Source of the DNA: Sthenelais limicola
Taxonomy: Eukaryota; Annelida; Polychaeta; Phyllodocida; Sigalionidae
NCBI GenBank assembly: GCA_942159475.1
Contig: OW804102.1
Span: forward strand, 27,286,873-27,350,872
Length of the DNA stretch: 64,000 nucleotides
Reading direction: 5' to 3'
The notes under the pieces are model-generated. The model worked only from the letters and a program-made list of their open reading frames with translations, searched no databases and was not told the DNA's origin. Each line of letters begins with the position of its first letter. Position 1 is the first letter of the stretch. Positions 1 through 11,643 of the stretch are shown in pieces. Made by a program: the position numbers and the translations under genes.

Positions 1-330
1 TTTTATCAACATTAACTGTGCGTTGATAATAGTGATCTGTACTTCTATATTTCAAGTTTGATATTTTTATTTTGGAAAAAAAAATAAAGTTTTCAATGTT
101 TCTGGATGGGTAATTACCAGTAAAGTAACTTCATATACTCTATACGAAACACTTCAAAACCCAAGGATATATTTAATACAATGTCGCAAAATTCGTTGCC
201 TAGATTTATAATGACTATAAGTGCTATAACCTCTAAAAATCAGAACATCACAATGAAGGGACCTTGTGATAATAACACTTTGAAAAATATCTTTTTGCTA
301 CTTGTGACTCATTTCCCTGGAACACATCAC
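1..330 (+). repeat. Family B element, left end cut by window edge
   Basis: Right three quarters of a dispersed repeat (family B, about 420 bp when complete) found at least a dozen times in this window. Complete copies begin near TGATGTGTTTCAGGAAAATG and end near CATTTTCCTGAAACACATCA, so the ends are inverted repeats including GAGTCACAAGTCGC and its complement. Here the right terminus is at about 301-330. The interior is AT-rich without conserved coding. Probably a non-autonomous DNA transposon. Confidence 0.75.
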
Positions 331-1718
331 AATAATTATTGGGTTTTAAAGATGACAATTTGAACTCTAAAATAATTATTTAGTGTCAGAGACTAGACAA
401 CAGCAGATTTGATGAGGTGTTTTTTATTAACATATAGTTTATTCGATGGACTGATTCCAACCTTTCGGTTCTAACAGTTGAACCTTCTTCAGGGAATATT
501 TTATATGTGGACAAGTCAGGGGTATGTCAAAATTGTGTAACTTTAGTTACCGTTTTTCCGTTTATTATCATGTTTTAGCATTTCCCTTTCACACACATTC
601 CCTCTTCCCGCCCTCTTTCTTTATTTCTTTCTTTCAGTTTCTGTCTCTCTCTCTCTCTCTTTCCGCCCTCTTTTCTCTCTAGTCCTGTCCTCTATCTAGG
701 GTTGGCAAAATTCTCAGCACTGCAGCATAGTGGGTGGGGGTGGGGATTAACACTGGCTTAGAGCCCCTAGCTGAGTAACTGCACTTCCCTACAGTTGCTG
801 TCTAACCGTCAAGGAGGGAAGATCACTTTGACTGCTAGAGTAACTTCAGTAAGTTGTGTTTTCTTTATTTCTCTAACCCTCCTTATTGATATTCACCAGT
901 ATGCTTTGGTTCTATCAAGTTAACGTTCTGTCTGTTATTTACCTCCCTGAATAAGCACCAGTTGCATTGATAAGATAATATTAGAATTAAAGACAACAGG
1001 CATAAATATCTTGGTATACTTTTCAATACTACATGCTTATATATCAGATGCTTTATAATCAATCTTTTTTTCTTTACATGATCTGTCCACATAAAGTCAC
1101 CATGGGCCGATGTTGTTCCAAAGAGTTGGAGCCATACATATCAATGATTTGTTAATTCCATTGGTTCTACCAATGGTTCTTTTAAAGTTAGTAGCATAAA
1201 TACATTTAAATTACATTCAAATGCCGTCAATACTGTTTTACATTATTAAGTTATTCTGTCTAAAGATATTCAAAAATATTTACTGTTAAAATCGTTCTCA
1301 AGTATTGTCATGTCTAACCTGTACCCCTGACCTGTAAACACTTTGTTTTGTTCCCTTTGTACAGAAAACGGTTATGGATGGATGCTACAGGCGGGAAAAT
1401 ACAGGAAGATATTGATTACATGTAAGGCACAAAGCATAACTTCCTGACGGTAGCGCCCACCAATTAAGCCTGTAAGTCTAGAGTCAAGCTGTGGCCGTTG
1501 GCGGCAATCACTAAGCCCTTAAATAAACATTCACATGGTTACATACCAACTAGGCTCAGCAAGGCTCCATCTATCGATTTATAAACTATTACATACCCAC
1601 AGAAACATGTGGAAAAAGAAAGGGTAAACTCAGAAAAAAATCTAGGAATTAATTAAATAGTCTAAGAATCGATATATTATCTCATGAATATACTCCCATT
1701 GAAATGTAATAACTGTGA
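331..1718. other. No gene recognised
   Basis: AT-rich sequence with a pyrimidine (CT) microsatellite around 604-682. No conserved coding, RNA gene or repeat family seen. Short open frames here look like chance. Confidence 0.5.
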
Positions 1719-1751
1719 ATGCATTGTATTGACTACAGCTGTATTTTATTC

Positions 1752-1910
1752 TTTATAGAAGCTGGTATGCAGTCTAGACTTAGGGAATACAAAGATCCCT
1801 TCAAACCCATGCAGGGAAAGCCGTACCTTTTCATTCATGACTGCAAACTCATGCCTAGACTGCATGAACAAGTACACCAACAAAAAAATTATGAAATGAT
1901 GATTTTCTGA
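1752..1910 (+). CDS. Possible terminal exon, function unknown
   Basis: An open segment follows a pyrimidine-rich tract and an acceptor-like TTCTTTATAG ending near 1759. It encodes a basic peptide containing KDPFKPMQGKPYLFIHDCK and ends in TGA at 1908-1910. An AATAAA lies about 6 bases after the stop. Acceptor, short frame and poly(A) signal are arranged as a last exon would be. I recognise no family and saw no matching upstream exon, so it may be chance or a decayed gene piece. Confidence 0.2.
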   Translation, partial: FIEAGMQSRLREYKDPFKPMQGKPYLFIHDCKLMPRLHEQVHQQKNYEMMIF

Positions 1911-1949
1911 GGGTAAATAAAAAAGTGGTGAACCAAATTGACCAAACTC

Positions 1950-2275
1950 AGTGAACCAAATATTAATGTTAATAAGATGTATGAAATCAACACCCCAAAT
2001 AACGTAAATATTTTTGCCCAAATTGAGGTTAATATCAACGTTTATCTTACGTTAATACTAACGTTAAGATTCATGTTAATATTGACGTTAATATTGCGCA
2101 AAATTGGTGATAATATTGACGTTAATTTTGCGCAAAATTGATGGTAAGATTCACGTTAATATTGACGTTAATATTGCGTAAAGTTGAGTCCACACATTCA
2201 CGTCAAGATTAACGTTAACAATTGACGTATAATTGCTCTAAAATGTGGGTTAAATCGCCGTTAAGTTAACGTCAA
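1950..2275. repeat. GTTAA-rich degenerate tandem block
   Basis: Dense repetition of GACGTTAATATTG and CGCAAAATTG words. A segment containing CACGTTAATATTGACG recurs at a spacing of about 80 bp (near 2065 and 2145). It looks like a degenerate minisatellite. CpGs inside the motif are largely kept although surrounding DNA is CpG-poor. Confidence 0.55.
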
Positions 2276-2342
2276 TTTGTTACCTGGGGCAGAGCTAGCG
2301 CCTCCAGTGCGTGCTCCAGTAGATGTACACCGCTGTCATACT

Positions 2343-2579
2343 GGGTCAGATCATCCGAAAATGTACAATTCAACTTCCTCAATCCTCTCAAATAACTCAA
2401 GTTTAAGACAAAAATCAAGTTCAAAATTCAGTTTACCTTAACCAAACAGAATTCCTTAATTAAGGCAATACTAAATACACTCAGATACACCAAGTATTTA
2501 CCTTTTTTTTCTGCCTAATTTAGCAAAGTTTACTAAATGTCTAGAGCTGCTGATTGTCCATTTTCTGAAGATCTGACCC
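2343..2579 (-). mobile_element. Family A MITE copy 1
   Basis: Complete copy of the roughly 235-bp family A: it begins GGGTCAGATC and ends GATCTGACCC, with the interior in reverse orientation. Flanked by TACT on both sides, a clean 4-bp target duplication. Confidence 0.85.
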
Positions 2580-2660
2580 TACTACTGCCGTGTCATCTAG
2601 TGAAACTGCTAAGATGCTATTCGGCAGGAATCTATTAATTCTCTTTATTTGAGCCTGCAT

Positions 2661-2826
2661 GTGATGTGTTACAGAGAAATGAGTCACACGTTGCAAATAT
2701 GGATTTAGAGATATCATCATATTTGAAAAGATGAGATCAAGCAGATACTAATGATAGTAAACGGTAACACCTGTAAGAGGTATATTTCTATATTCTAACT
2801 TGTTTTTGATAAATAGCTGAATAATA
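2661..2826 (+). repeat. Family B, left half, interrupted
   Basis: Starts with GTGATGTGTTACAGAGAAAT and follows the B consensus, with a roughly 50-bp internal deletion. The homology stops at 2826 where a GGGTAGGG-ended element begins, and resumes at 7883. The two halves therefore belong to one copy. Confidence 0.7.
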
Positions 2827-3117
2827 GGGTAGGGTAGGGTGGGGTAAGAAGCCCATAGGGATAACATGCCTCTTGCCCCATGTGTTTAGAAATATACCTA
2901 AATTAACTCTAATTCGCCATTCAATAGTCCTGCCACCTACGGGGGATCCTTCTGACTACTAATACGTCCTTGCAGACAACCTGTGTGCAAGTAGGCACAT
3001 AGGTTTACTGTGAAGTCCTAGACGATGTTTCACTTCTTCATGGGTTGTGACATACTAAATCTCCTTTGGAACTCCTTGATCAAATGGGCGAGAAATAACT
3101 CATATTTAGACGGAGTG

Positions 3118-3310
3118 GCACTTGAGATTTAATATGGTTATATTAAGTGGCACTTGAGATTTAATATGGTTATATCAAGGGCGGGAGAGCTGAGAGGGAG
3201 GCAGTTTATGATCATACCCAGGAAATAGCGATAGAGAAGAAGGGAGAGAGAGAGACAGAAAAGAGACAGAAAGGCACTTTATGGTCATACCCAGGACCAG
3301 GCAATTGAGA
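3118..3310 (+). repeat. SINE-like family F, copy 1
   Basis: Contains TTTAATATGGTTATATCAAG, then GGGCGGGAGAGCTGAGAGGG and a purine-rich stretch ending in TATGGTCATACCCAGG. The same blocks occur in reverse near 28270-28495 and 29725-29900. A 34-bp segment is directly duplicated at about 3118-3178. Confidence 0.6.
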
Positions 3311-3351
3311 GAGTCAATAGTCCAGGCAATCTAGCTCAAAAAACCCAAAAT

Positions 3352-4075
3352 GTCAAAAAAACTAGAACAGAAATGCGGTTTTCACCATCCTTTCCCACAA
3401 GGGCCCTGTATTAACATACTAAAAATGTAGAAAAATTTATCGTTGGGAAATAGGGTAAAATAGCCATTTTCCAAAATGGCTGCCATGGGATAAGTGCCCA
3501 ACTAAAAATCAATGTAACTTTTGATCAGAACATAGCAAATGGATGTATTTGGTGTCTATAATGGGGTTTTCAGATATGCCCAACACACTGGTGATATTTA
3601 AAATCATGTTAGACATTTCCTAATATCCGATATCCAAGATGGCCGCAATTGGAAATCTGACAATTTTGGAAAAGTTCATAACTTTTGATTGAAACATGGT
3701 ATGAGGCCAATTTTGGTGCCTATTATGGGGTTTTCAGGTATGACCAATGCTGTGATAACATTTAAAAACATGTTAGACATTGCATGACAACTCATATCCA
3801 AGATGGCCGCCATTGAAAATCTGACAATATTGAAAAAGTTCAAAACTGTTGATTGAAATATAGTATAAGGACCAATTTTGTTGACTATTATGGGGTTTTC
3901 AGGTATGCCCAACACAGTGAGAACATTTAAAACCATGTTATTCATTGCCAAACCCATATCCAAGATGGCCACCACTGAAATTCTGACAATTTTGGAAAAG
4001 TTCAAAACCTTTGAAAAAAACATAGTATAGGACCAACTATGGGGTCTAATATGGAGTTTTCATGTATGGTGAATG
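3352..4075 (+). repeat. Left arm of long inverted repeat
   Basis: The reverse complement of the right arm at 6205-6843, starting GTCAAAAAAACTAGAACAGA. The inner part is a diverged tandem repeat of about 165 bp, with CAAGATGGCC recurring near 3630, 3799 and 3959. Long inverted arms built of tandem repeats resemble foldback-type transposon ends. Confidence 0.75.
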
Positions 4076-6204
4076 GCAGTAATGCTGTAGGACACATACT
4101 CAGTGGCAAAGCAATGCCCAGAGCTCATAGATACTATTCTCTTGATGGCAGTCCTTATTTTACTGATGGTTAAATCGCATTTACTGAAAGAATACAATAT
4201 GGCAAGTGATAGGATAACTTCCTTATGTAATTAAATAATTTTGTTTATGATCATATTATGTACATAGACAACTATCTCATATGTCTATATGCAGGAAATA
4301 TATCACATCAATCCATAGGTAGAGAGTCAAATACATGACAAACTATAGAAATTCTTTCTCAATAGAGAAAGTTCCCCTCTAGCCTTAAACAATTTTATCT
4401 GGCTCCGGATGCAATGTTCATTACTGATTTTTAACCATGCCAAATGCAGATCAAATGACTGAAACATCTTTTGAAGAAGCAAATTCAAAAGTTGGCCAAA
4501 GAGTCCCTCTGCACCAGGAGAAAGTTCCACAGAGAACTGTCCTGGTGATACAAGTTGCATCACCTATATCTGGCTGCAGTATAATGAAGATGGTACTTTC
4601 AAGGGCTTTCTGAGAGCAGAAAAATCAGGCAATTGTAAATATCACCTTGCATCAATCCAAGAAAGGTTCTCCTACCATTGCTGCCCCCGAGCCCAACATG
4701 TATAACAAAATAATACATTCCTATTTAGAGAATATGGCCAGACTAGAAGACGATGACCCTGATATCCATGATATATACTTGGATGGCCTACAGATTCTGG
4801 GTGGTCTCTCCACTGTCCTGGCTATTGAACAGGTATTGATATGCAGCATCTAAACTGGTTATCTCACTAGTGGGGGGGGGGGGGGAGTATGTAAGACTTA
4901 CAAAGGCTGGTTTGGGGAAATTCTCTTCCTACTTGCTCTCAACTAAACCAAGGTATACACGGATATACTGGCATCACATTTCTCAATAGTAAACAACATA
5001 TAGAAGCTTTAAACACTCAACAGAGGTGTGATTGCAAAGCTGGTAAACTTTCTTTATGTATAAAGCCCTTTATAATGACAGACACATTGCATATTATTGT
5101 CTCAGGTGAAGTGGCTTCAGTACCTGTGACAATTGATAAAACTGAAGCTGTTGTGCAAAAATCATTGTTTTTTCAAGCACATCATGTTTTCAATGGACAG
5201 ACCTTGCTACATAGAATCATTTGGACCTGTGGTGTACATTTAAGGACATCTGTGGCAATTATGTTCATTATGTGAAAGCCAAGTATGGGGCATTATTGTG
5301 TTTGATGGGTACTTTGCTCCAGTAAAGGACACTTGAGATGAGGATCAAAAGTGCCTCTGACAGTGAAGAAGGAAGTCATTCTGGGAAATACATGAAATAA
5401 AAAGTGATTCCGCAACTTATTGAGTGACATCTTGGTACAAGCTGACCTTGTCATTCATTGCCAAACTCCTATGGTTGCTGCTGCTGACAAAGAATTGTTG
5501 TTGCAGATGACACATACATACTTATTTTCTTATGCTGCCAGGGCAACAGTAACAACAGAGGATATTTCTGAAGTAAAAGCATGAATCAACAAAAATCCAG
5601 GTCTGATTCTGGGAGGCCAAAACAATCCCCTTAACAAACTTTGTTACCACCAGTTTTATCAAAGAGTTATGAGAAGGACAGCATACATGTGTGTTGACTA
5701 AGATTCTACCCCAACTTCCACAGTAGCCCAATCCACAGCCTACTAGTGTACAGTTATGGTTAGGCAACTACTGCCTTCAGCTCACAGACTAGGGGTGGGA
5801 AGTGAAAGAAGGACTGATGTATCCAGCAATGATGGGCAAGTCACCAACAGCAGATTAACTGTTGATGATGATTAAATGTAATTAAATGTTCTGACTACAG
5901 ACCAAAATAAAACTTTTACTAAGTTCTATCAAACTTTGAGAATTATTCAAACACCAGTCAACCCTGCTCCCCCATCATCCAATTCATACCCCATCTCCAC
6001 CATCACACTTCATCTCACCACCACCGTATGATTGAATAATGGCAACCACTGATATTTTGAAAACTCACTCTAATTATCTGTTCTCTCTGCTTGTTCAAAA
6101 GGACTGATTAGTAAATTCAGGAGACAGTGGAGGACCAGGAGACCATGTTTACCCAAGCTGTCCTGGCCTATATGGCTTATGCCAGACCAAATACCTGAAT
6201 AAAA
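4076..6204 (+). pseudogene. Spacer between inverted arms with decayed coding-like pieces
   Basis: About 2.1 kb between the arms. The best open piece is 4647-4853, with an acidic patch (EDDDPDIHDIYLDGLQILGG) followed by a possible donor (ACAGGTATTG). Another open piece lies at 5075-5275. A further stretch near 5460-5560 reads as protein in two frames, suggesting a frameshifted gene. No family recognised; possibly the decayed gene of the inverted-repeat element or captured host sequence. A G-run sits near 4872. Confidence 0.3.
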
Positions 6205-6843
6205 TTTGTTAAGTTTTTGGGATAGCCATCTTGGATATATGTCAGGCAATGTTTGAAATTAATTTAAATGTCATCACTGTGTTGAAGCATACCCAAGAAC
6301 CTGATAATAGCCACTAGAAATTGGTGCTTATACCATGTTTCTATCAAAAGTTTTGAGCTTTTCCAGTATTGTCAGATTTTCAATGGTGGCCATCTTGGAT
6401 ATGAGTTGTCATGCAATGTCTAACATGTTTTTAAATGTCATCACAGGATTGAGCATACCTGAATACCCCATAATAGGCCCAAAAACTGGCCTTATACCAT
6501 GTTTCAATCAAAAGTTATGAAATTTTCCAAAATGTCAGATTTTCGGTGGCAGCCATCTTGGATATCTGTTATAAGGAAATGTCCAACATGATTTTAAATA
6601 TCACCAGTGTGTTGGGCATACCTGAAAACCCCATTATAGACACCAAATACATCCATTTGCTATGTTCTGATCAAAAGTTACATTGATTTTTAGCTAGGCA
6701 CTTACCCCATGGCAGCCATTTTGGAAAATGGCTATTTTCCCCTATTTCCCAACGATAAATTTTTCTACATTTTTAGTATGTTGATACAGGGCCCTTGTGG
6801 GAAAGGATGGTGGAAACTGCATTTCTGTTCTAGTTTTTTTGAC
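6205..6843 (-). repeat. Right arm of long inverted repeat
   Basis: The complement of 3352-4075. Units of about 165 bp each carry GCCATCTTGGATAT. The outermost segment, from the GGCAGCCATTTTGGAAAATG stretch to the end at 6843, pairs closely with the left arm. Confidence 0.75.
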
Positions 6844-7092
6844 CTTTTTCATAAATTGACTGGACTACAACGCAGTGCATTTATTACTAGGAAACGACAG
6901 TAAAACCAAAAGGTTAAATTACATCCTGTTATTATCTAGGTTCCACATTATTTTACAAAATGAGATTGTTTTTCAATAATTAAATATCTTTCTTCGACTT
7001 CTTAAGAGAAAATGAAAATCTGAGAGTGCTGCGGGACAGTGTACAATTTTACCTGACATCTAAGCAGGATTTCCGTTTGTGAAGCTCGTTTT

Positions 7093-7150
7093 ACCAGGAG
7101 TTATAAAAGTTGTCTTGTGAACCAGGAGTTATAAAAGTTGTCTTGTGAAA
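7093..7150 (+). repeat. 30-bp direct duplication
   Basis: ACCAGGAGTTATAAAAGTTG plus TCTTGTGAA occurs twice in immediate succession. A local slippage duplication. Confidence 0.8.
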
Positions 7151-7317
7151 GGAATCAAGGTTGTGCTAGAAAATGGTGACAAGGAAAATAGGGTCTCTGG
7201 GAAAAGAGGCCTTTGCTGAGTGGGGGCAAGAGGGCCATCTGGAGTAGCTTACCCCAGTGATGGGGCTTTTTACCCCAATTAGTTATTATAGCAATACAAA
7301 TTATATAATACCATTTT

Positions 7318-7402
7318 AGGATGTGGAAAGGACACTGGAACCTACCACAGGGGATGCATATTACATTATGAATGACTCTGAATCTGATATTGATGAGTAG
7401 TT
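7318..7402 (+). pseudogene. Possible last-exon fragment inside the 5-kb element
   Basis: After an acceptor-like ACCATTTTAG, the + strand encodes a short peptide ending in NDSESDIDE before TAG at 7400-7402. Acidic C-termini of this kind occur in transposase-like proteins. Too short to assign; chance is possible. Confidence 0.2.
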
Positions 7403-7882
7403 TTTGAATACATGTATTAGACACTATAGGGGGGTCAGCCATTTTTCCTCTTTGGCATGTAAAACTTAAAATAAATAAATCAATCTTAAAATTGAAGACA
7501 AAAGAAGTTATTTGTTTCTGTAGAAATTGGCCCAAATGCCAATTGCCATTTTCTATTGTGAGTGATCTGTAGAAATACAAAACGGGGTAACTGGGGTTAA
7601 AGGCCCCCAAATCCATGGGGTAAAAGGCCCCAGTCCATGGGATAAAAGTCCCTGCAGGCTTCGAACCGCATTAGCAGGGTAAGAAGCCTACATCCTGAAA
7701 ATATTTGTTCCCCTCTCTTAGAAAATTGATCAAGTAGAAGTTCCTTTTTTAAGCGGGGAATGACAGAGCATGGATCACTATATTGCGATATGGTCCAATA
7801 AAAACAATCCGTTTTAGATGGAGATATATGAAAAGTCCCTTAAATGTGTGTGTGTGGGGGGGGGGGGGCACTTACTCCACCC

Positions 7883-8070
7883 TATACTCTATAGGATGAG
7901 CTTAGAAATAAATGCATAGATATATTTGATACACGGTCTTGAAATTTGGTACACATAGTTATACAACTTGGGGTAACGGAAAGATGAAAACACTTGTACA
8001 AAGAGATCTTGTGAAAAAAATACTTTGAGAAGTATCAATTTGACTCATTTTCCAGATACACATCACATAT
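7883..8070 (+). repeat. Family B, right half of the copy begun at 2661
   Basis: Resumes at TACTCTATAGGATGAGCTTA and continues to the B right terminus (TGACTCATTTTCCAGATACA near 8041-8060). Confidence 0.7.
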
Positions 8071-9565
8071 TACGGACTAGACAAGCCTGCTCATTCCCAT
8101 TACCACCAACACCAGCAGTTCCTCTCTATAGTTCCACATGCTCACCCAGGGGTTGCCATGACACCAGCCAAGCATGCGCACTGCTCACTTCCTTTGTTTC
8201 ACAACTTCTCAAGTTAAAGCATCAGTTGACAAATCCAGACCGATCCTCTTTCTCCAGGCTTATTGAATAGGCCTTGTGATTTCCTTTATTAATATTAAAT
8301 TTGAAATCAATGGAGGCTGTTGCTTTATTTTGCAACTTCAGCTTTCAGAGTTGGTTTTAAAGGACAATGGACACTCTGCAATAGGTTCTGTATGTACAAT
8401 GGCAGCACTACCTCTCCCTATCCCATCTCAATTCTGTTCTCCCACTAACGTTTACTCCTGTATGACAATTGGGGTAATGTAACACATGAATATACAATAC
8501 TATATATTAATACAAGGGAAAATAAATATAAATATCATATCAAAAATGTATATATATACAGGTTAACTAACAAGTTCATTGAAGGACTGGTGTGAATATA
8601 GCACAAGTTGCTCAGCAACAAGTGCAATATTCTAAGTGACTGAAACACACGAGTTAGTTAACTGATTCATTATACATGCTTTCAATCATAAAAAATAGAA
8701 ACAAATCCAGTCATACATTTGAATTTCGGTGGTAATTGTAGTAGCAAAATAAATCAGTTGCCATGATAACCCCACATACCGCACTAGTGAAATACGCCAT
8801 ATGCGTAAATCCCTTTAGATATGTTGTTTTAAGAGCAATGTGTGTATAATAAAGATTACTCTATATATATACCCATTATGCTGAACCATATAATTTTCAC
8901 CAGTCATTCTGCAACCGACATGTCCAAACACCAAACACCAAGTCTGCTGAACCATGAAATATCGGGTGGATGGAAGAACCCAAGAAAAGGTGATGACCAT
9001 GGTCTGTTTTATTGATGTGGGTTTGGTTTATTGCCTTGAGACGGTTCGTGCCACATTGCTCCTGTATCAAGGTCATAAGGTTAAAAGATAAAAGGTCTGA
9101 TGTAGTGAATCAGATTTATTATACATAAAGTAGGTGGCTACCATGTGCTAACACATGTTTACTGTAAAATTGTATGCTCTGGACATCTTTGCATACTTAT
9201 TTGCTTGGGAATTTCTATTTAATCTGGCAGTTGTATTGCATAGTATGATATCTAATTATATTACTGTCTGGAATAATGTTATTTACAACATCATTGTAGT
9301 TACAGTGCTACGGATAACTGGGTATGGTTACCGCGCTCTGGATAACAACATACATTCCAACATGTTCAGTCTGGTATGAAATAATGTAATAAATTGTTCT
9401 GGGGAAAATATTCTAAACTGTTGTCGCACGCTTTATAACCAATGGTCACCACAACCTTTTCGATGATGAAAAGTAGCACAAAACCTGTAAAATGTATCGA
9501 AATAAAATATGTTTAAAAACAGAAGTTGTGAAGCCATTCCCACCCCTTGTTGGGATTGGGGTGCA
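8071..9565. other. No gene recognised
   Basis: Unassigned AT-rich DNA with short open frames lacking codon signal, plus TA-rich microsatellite patches near 8545-8560 and 8860-8875. Confidence 0.5.
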
Positions 9566-9812
9566 GGCTAGATCGTCAAGAAATGTACAATTCGCCTTCA
9601 CCCCTTTTCTAAAAAAAAATCCAAATTCAAGACAGAAATGAGGTTCAAAACACAGCTCACCATAGGCCAAATAATATCCATAATGAACACACTACCAACA
9701 TATACTCAGATATGCCAAGTATTTATCCCTTTTCAATCTAATTTTGCAGAAATTACTAAATGCGGAGGGTTGTCAAAAAGGATTATTGTACATTTTCCGG
9801 TAACTTGACCCG
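9566..9812 (-). mobile_element. Family A MITE copy 2, diverged
   Basis: Starts GGCTAGATCGTCAAGAAATG and ends CATTTTCCGGTAACTTGACC. The interior follows family A in reverse with substitutions, so this is an old copy. Confidence 0.75.
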
Positions 9813-9952
9813 TATACAACTAATGTGCACCGTACCCAGCGCACTGCAACCCTTAATGCCTTGTACCCTACCATGTGCGCTCAACCTAGCATGGAATTGG
9901 TAATGGGGGAGGCCATGGTACAGGTTGTCTGTCCCTGTACGTCCCAGTATAA

Positions 9953-10187
9953 GGGTCAGCTTTCCAGAAAATGTACAATTGGCAGCTGTACACATTTACT
10001 AAATTTTGCAAAATTAGGCTGCAATTTGGTCAATATTAGTTGAATGTGAGTATATTCGGCATTGCATTGAATTTAGCCATCTGTTTGGCTAGGTTGAACT
10101 GCAGTTTTAACTTTATTTTCGTCTGAAATTTGGGTTATCTGAGAGGATTGGTGAAGGTCAATTGTACACTTTCTGAAAATCTGACCC
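9953..10187 (+). mobile_element. Family A MITE copy 3
   Basis: GGGTCAGCTTTCCAGAAAAT start, TTCTGAAAATCTGACCC end. Flanks ATAA / ATAA give a 4-bp duplication. Confidence 0.85.
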
Positions 10188-10337
10188 ATAAGGCATGTGC
10201 TGTTGTACATAGTGCCGGAGGTCATATACCATGCCCCAAAACACCACAAGCTAACACCCCATGACCCCTCCCGATCCACCATTCCAGGCTCCCGTGAGAC
10301 ATCGTGGGACAATTTATAGGGCCCTTTCCCTCCCTTC

Positions 10338-10436
10338 TGTCACCCCATCTCTCTCTCTCCTGCTCTCCCTCTCTGTCTCCCTCTCTCTCTGTCCCTTTCT
10401 CTCTCCCTCTCTCTCTCTCTGTCCCTCTTTCTCTCC
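10338..10436. repeat. CT-rich microsatellite
   Basis: Imperfect (CT)n/(CCCTCT)n tract; the complementary strand reads as Arg/Glu-rich low-complexity frames that are not genes. Confidence 0.85.
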
Positions 10437-10479
10437 TCATCTCGTGGAAACGAGACTGCATCTGATACAAAACTATTTT

Positions 10480-10974
10480 AATAGGAGATTTGTATAGCCG
10501 CCATTTTGAACTTTTGTTGTTGCCCACTTATATCAGTTCATTTTATGTTTGCAATGAAAACACAAATGGAGGAGTGTCAAATGTGTTGCCACATTCTCTG
10601 GGAACTGTTGTTTCTGTATATTTATTGCAACAAATTAGTGGGCAACAACAAGATTTGTTGGCGCCGTTTTTCTCTCTAGTGGAGTCGCCCTATAAAAATT
10701 GTAGAAAACATGCCATGTTCAGCATGTGATATTTGTCAGTGCTCCTATGTCAATATCCTTGAATTATACATGTTTCCATAACATGTATATCCATCTTTCC
10801 CATCATGCATCTGGTTAACATAGATCATTTATAAATGTTATGATATTGGTGAAAACATTCTTCCAATTTTCGATAGAAATGTTGCCAAATATTTATAACT
10901 CAGATATTTATCAGTTTCCATCCAAGGATGCACTGTAAGAGACATGCGCAGTGGCACATGCAAATCCTCTATTG
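10480..10974 (-). mobile_element. Family D element, copy 1
   Basis: Begins AATAGGAGATTTGTATAGCC with GCCGCCATTTTGAA and ends GGCACATGCAAATCCTCTAT. The ends are short inverted repeats of CAATAGGGGATTTGCAT type. The interior contains CCCATCATGCAT and CATGCCATG blocks shared with four other copies. Probably a non-autonomous DNA transposon. Confidence 0.75.
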
Positions 10975-11520
10975 ACTGATTGATTGCCTTTTTGGCGATT
11001 TAAAATACAGCAGTGAGGGAAAGTGTTTGGGAGAAGATAAATGTTAATATATTCTGGATTATGATTAAAAGATACGATAATTGTACGATCACAAAGAGGG
11101 CTGGTTAATTGTGATTCAAATTATTGCTACTGAACTTATGTATTATTAAATGTGAATATTCAAACTTAATCTAATGAGGAGGCATTGGCATGTATTACAA
11201 TTCAGCTTCCATTGAATTTCGGGGGAGAGGAACTGAGATGAGATGTCATGGAAACTGATGGATGAAGATGGGTGATATAATAGTAAGATCAGATATTGAC
11301 CCCGTTGAATAACAATCTGCGAGCTCAATATTAACACTGAAAAAGCTACTCGCAAATTGTTATGCAACGGGGACAATGACTTGGTAAGAAGCTTTTCTTT
11401 TTGTCTTTTCCTCATGCAGAGAAACTAAAAAGGACCTTAAATATAACTTTCTAATTTGAATATTACATTACTCTGATATAAAACTACGGTTTAGTTGATC
11501 ACCTGCTATCTGTAAACATA
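10975..11520. other. No gene recognised
   Basis: Unassigned AT-rich DNA; a minus-strand 89-codon open frame (11146-11415) shows no family features. Confidence 0.45.
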
Positions 11521-11643
11521 CACAGTTCTGTGTCTGACCAGAGTATTTCAACTGCTGACTTTAGTAACCTTGAGCATTAAGATTTGATCAAGCTGGAGTC
11601 TTCCTACTCCTCCTCCAGCATCACCTCCGTTTATTCGTTGTGA
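11521..11643 (+). pseudogene. Coding-like segment broken by one in-frame stop
   Basis: One frame reads as a Ser-rich peptide (SVSDQSISTADFSNLEH), meets TAA at 11578-11580, and continues in the same frame through a SSYSSSSITSVYSL stretch to TGA at 11641-11643. Codon use looks protein-like, unlike the surroundings. It may be a decayed terminal exon. No family recognised. Confidence 0.2.

Larger units (their letters stand above)
2827..7882. mobile_element. 5.06-kb DNA transposon inserted in family B
   Basis: The boundaries come from the interrupted B copy: removing 2827-7882 plus one TA restores the B order across the site. The ends are related inverted repeats: left GGGTGGGGTAAGAAGCCC (after two extra GGGTA units), right the complement of a GGGTGGAGTAAGTGCCCC type end. 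The GGGGTAA-AAG-CCC motif recurs internally (7256-7296, 7566-7690), as subterminal transposase-binding repeats often do. A TA duplication and such G-rich ends recall pogo/Tigger-like elements, but no transposase core was found. Inside are a SINE-like copy, a long inverted repeat and decayed coding pieces, so this is a composite or a decayed autonomous element. Confidence 0.55.

Noticed and set aside
3676..4023. 115-codon minus-strand frame with internal repeats
   Set aside because: Lies wholly in the tandem units of the inverted-repeat arm; the period of about 165 bp explains the repeated peptide.
7155..7616. 153-codon minus-strand frame as a gene
   Set aside because: Composition follows AT-rich sequence and the GGGGTAA motif field; no domain or splice support.
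7640..7690. TCGAACC word as a tRNA T-arm
   Set aside because: No cloverleaf or A box could be arranged around it; it lies in the GGGGTAA-type subterminal repeats.
10222..10527. Arg/Glu-rich minus-strand frame
   Set aside because: Translation of a CT microsatellite.
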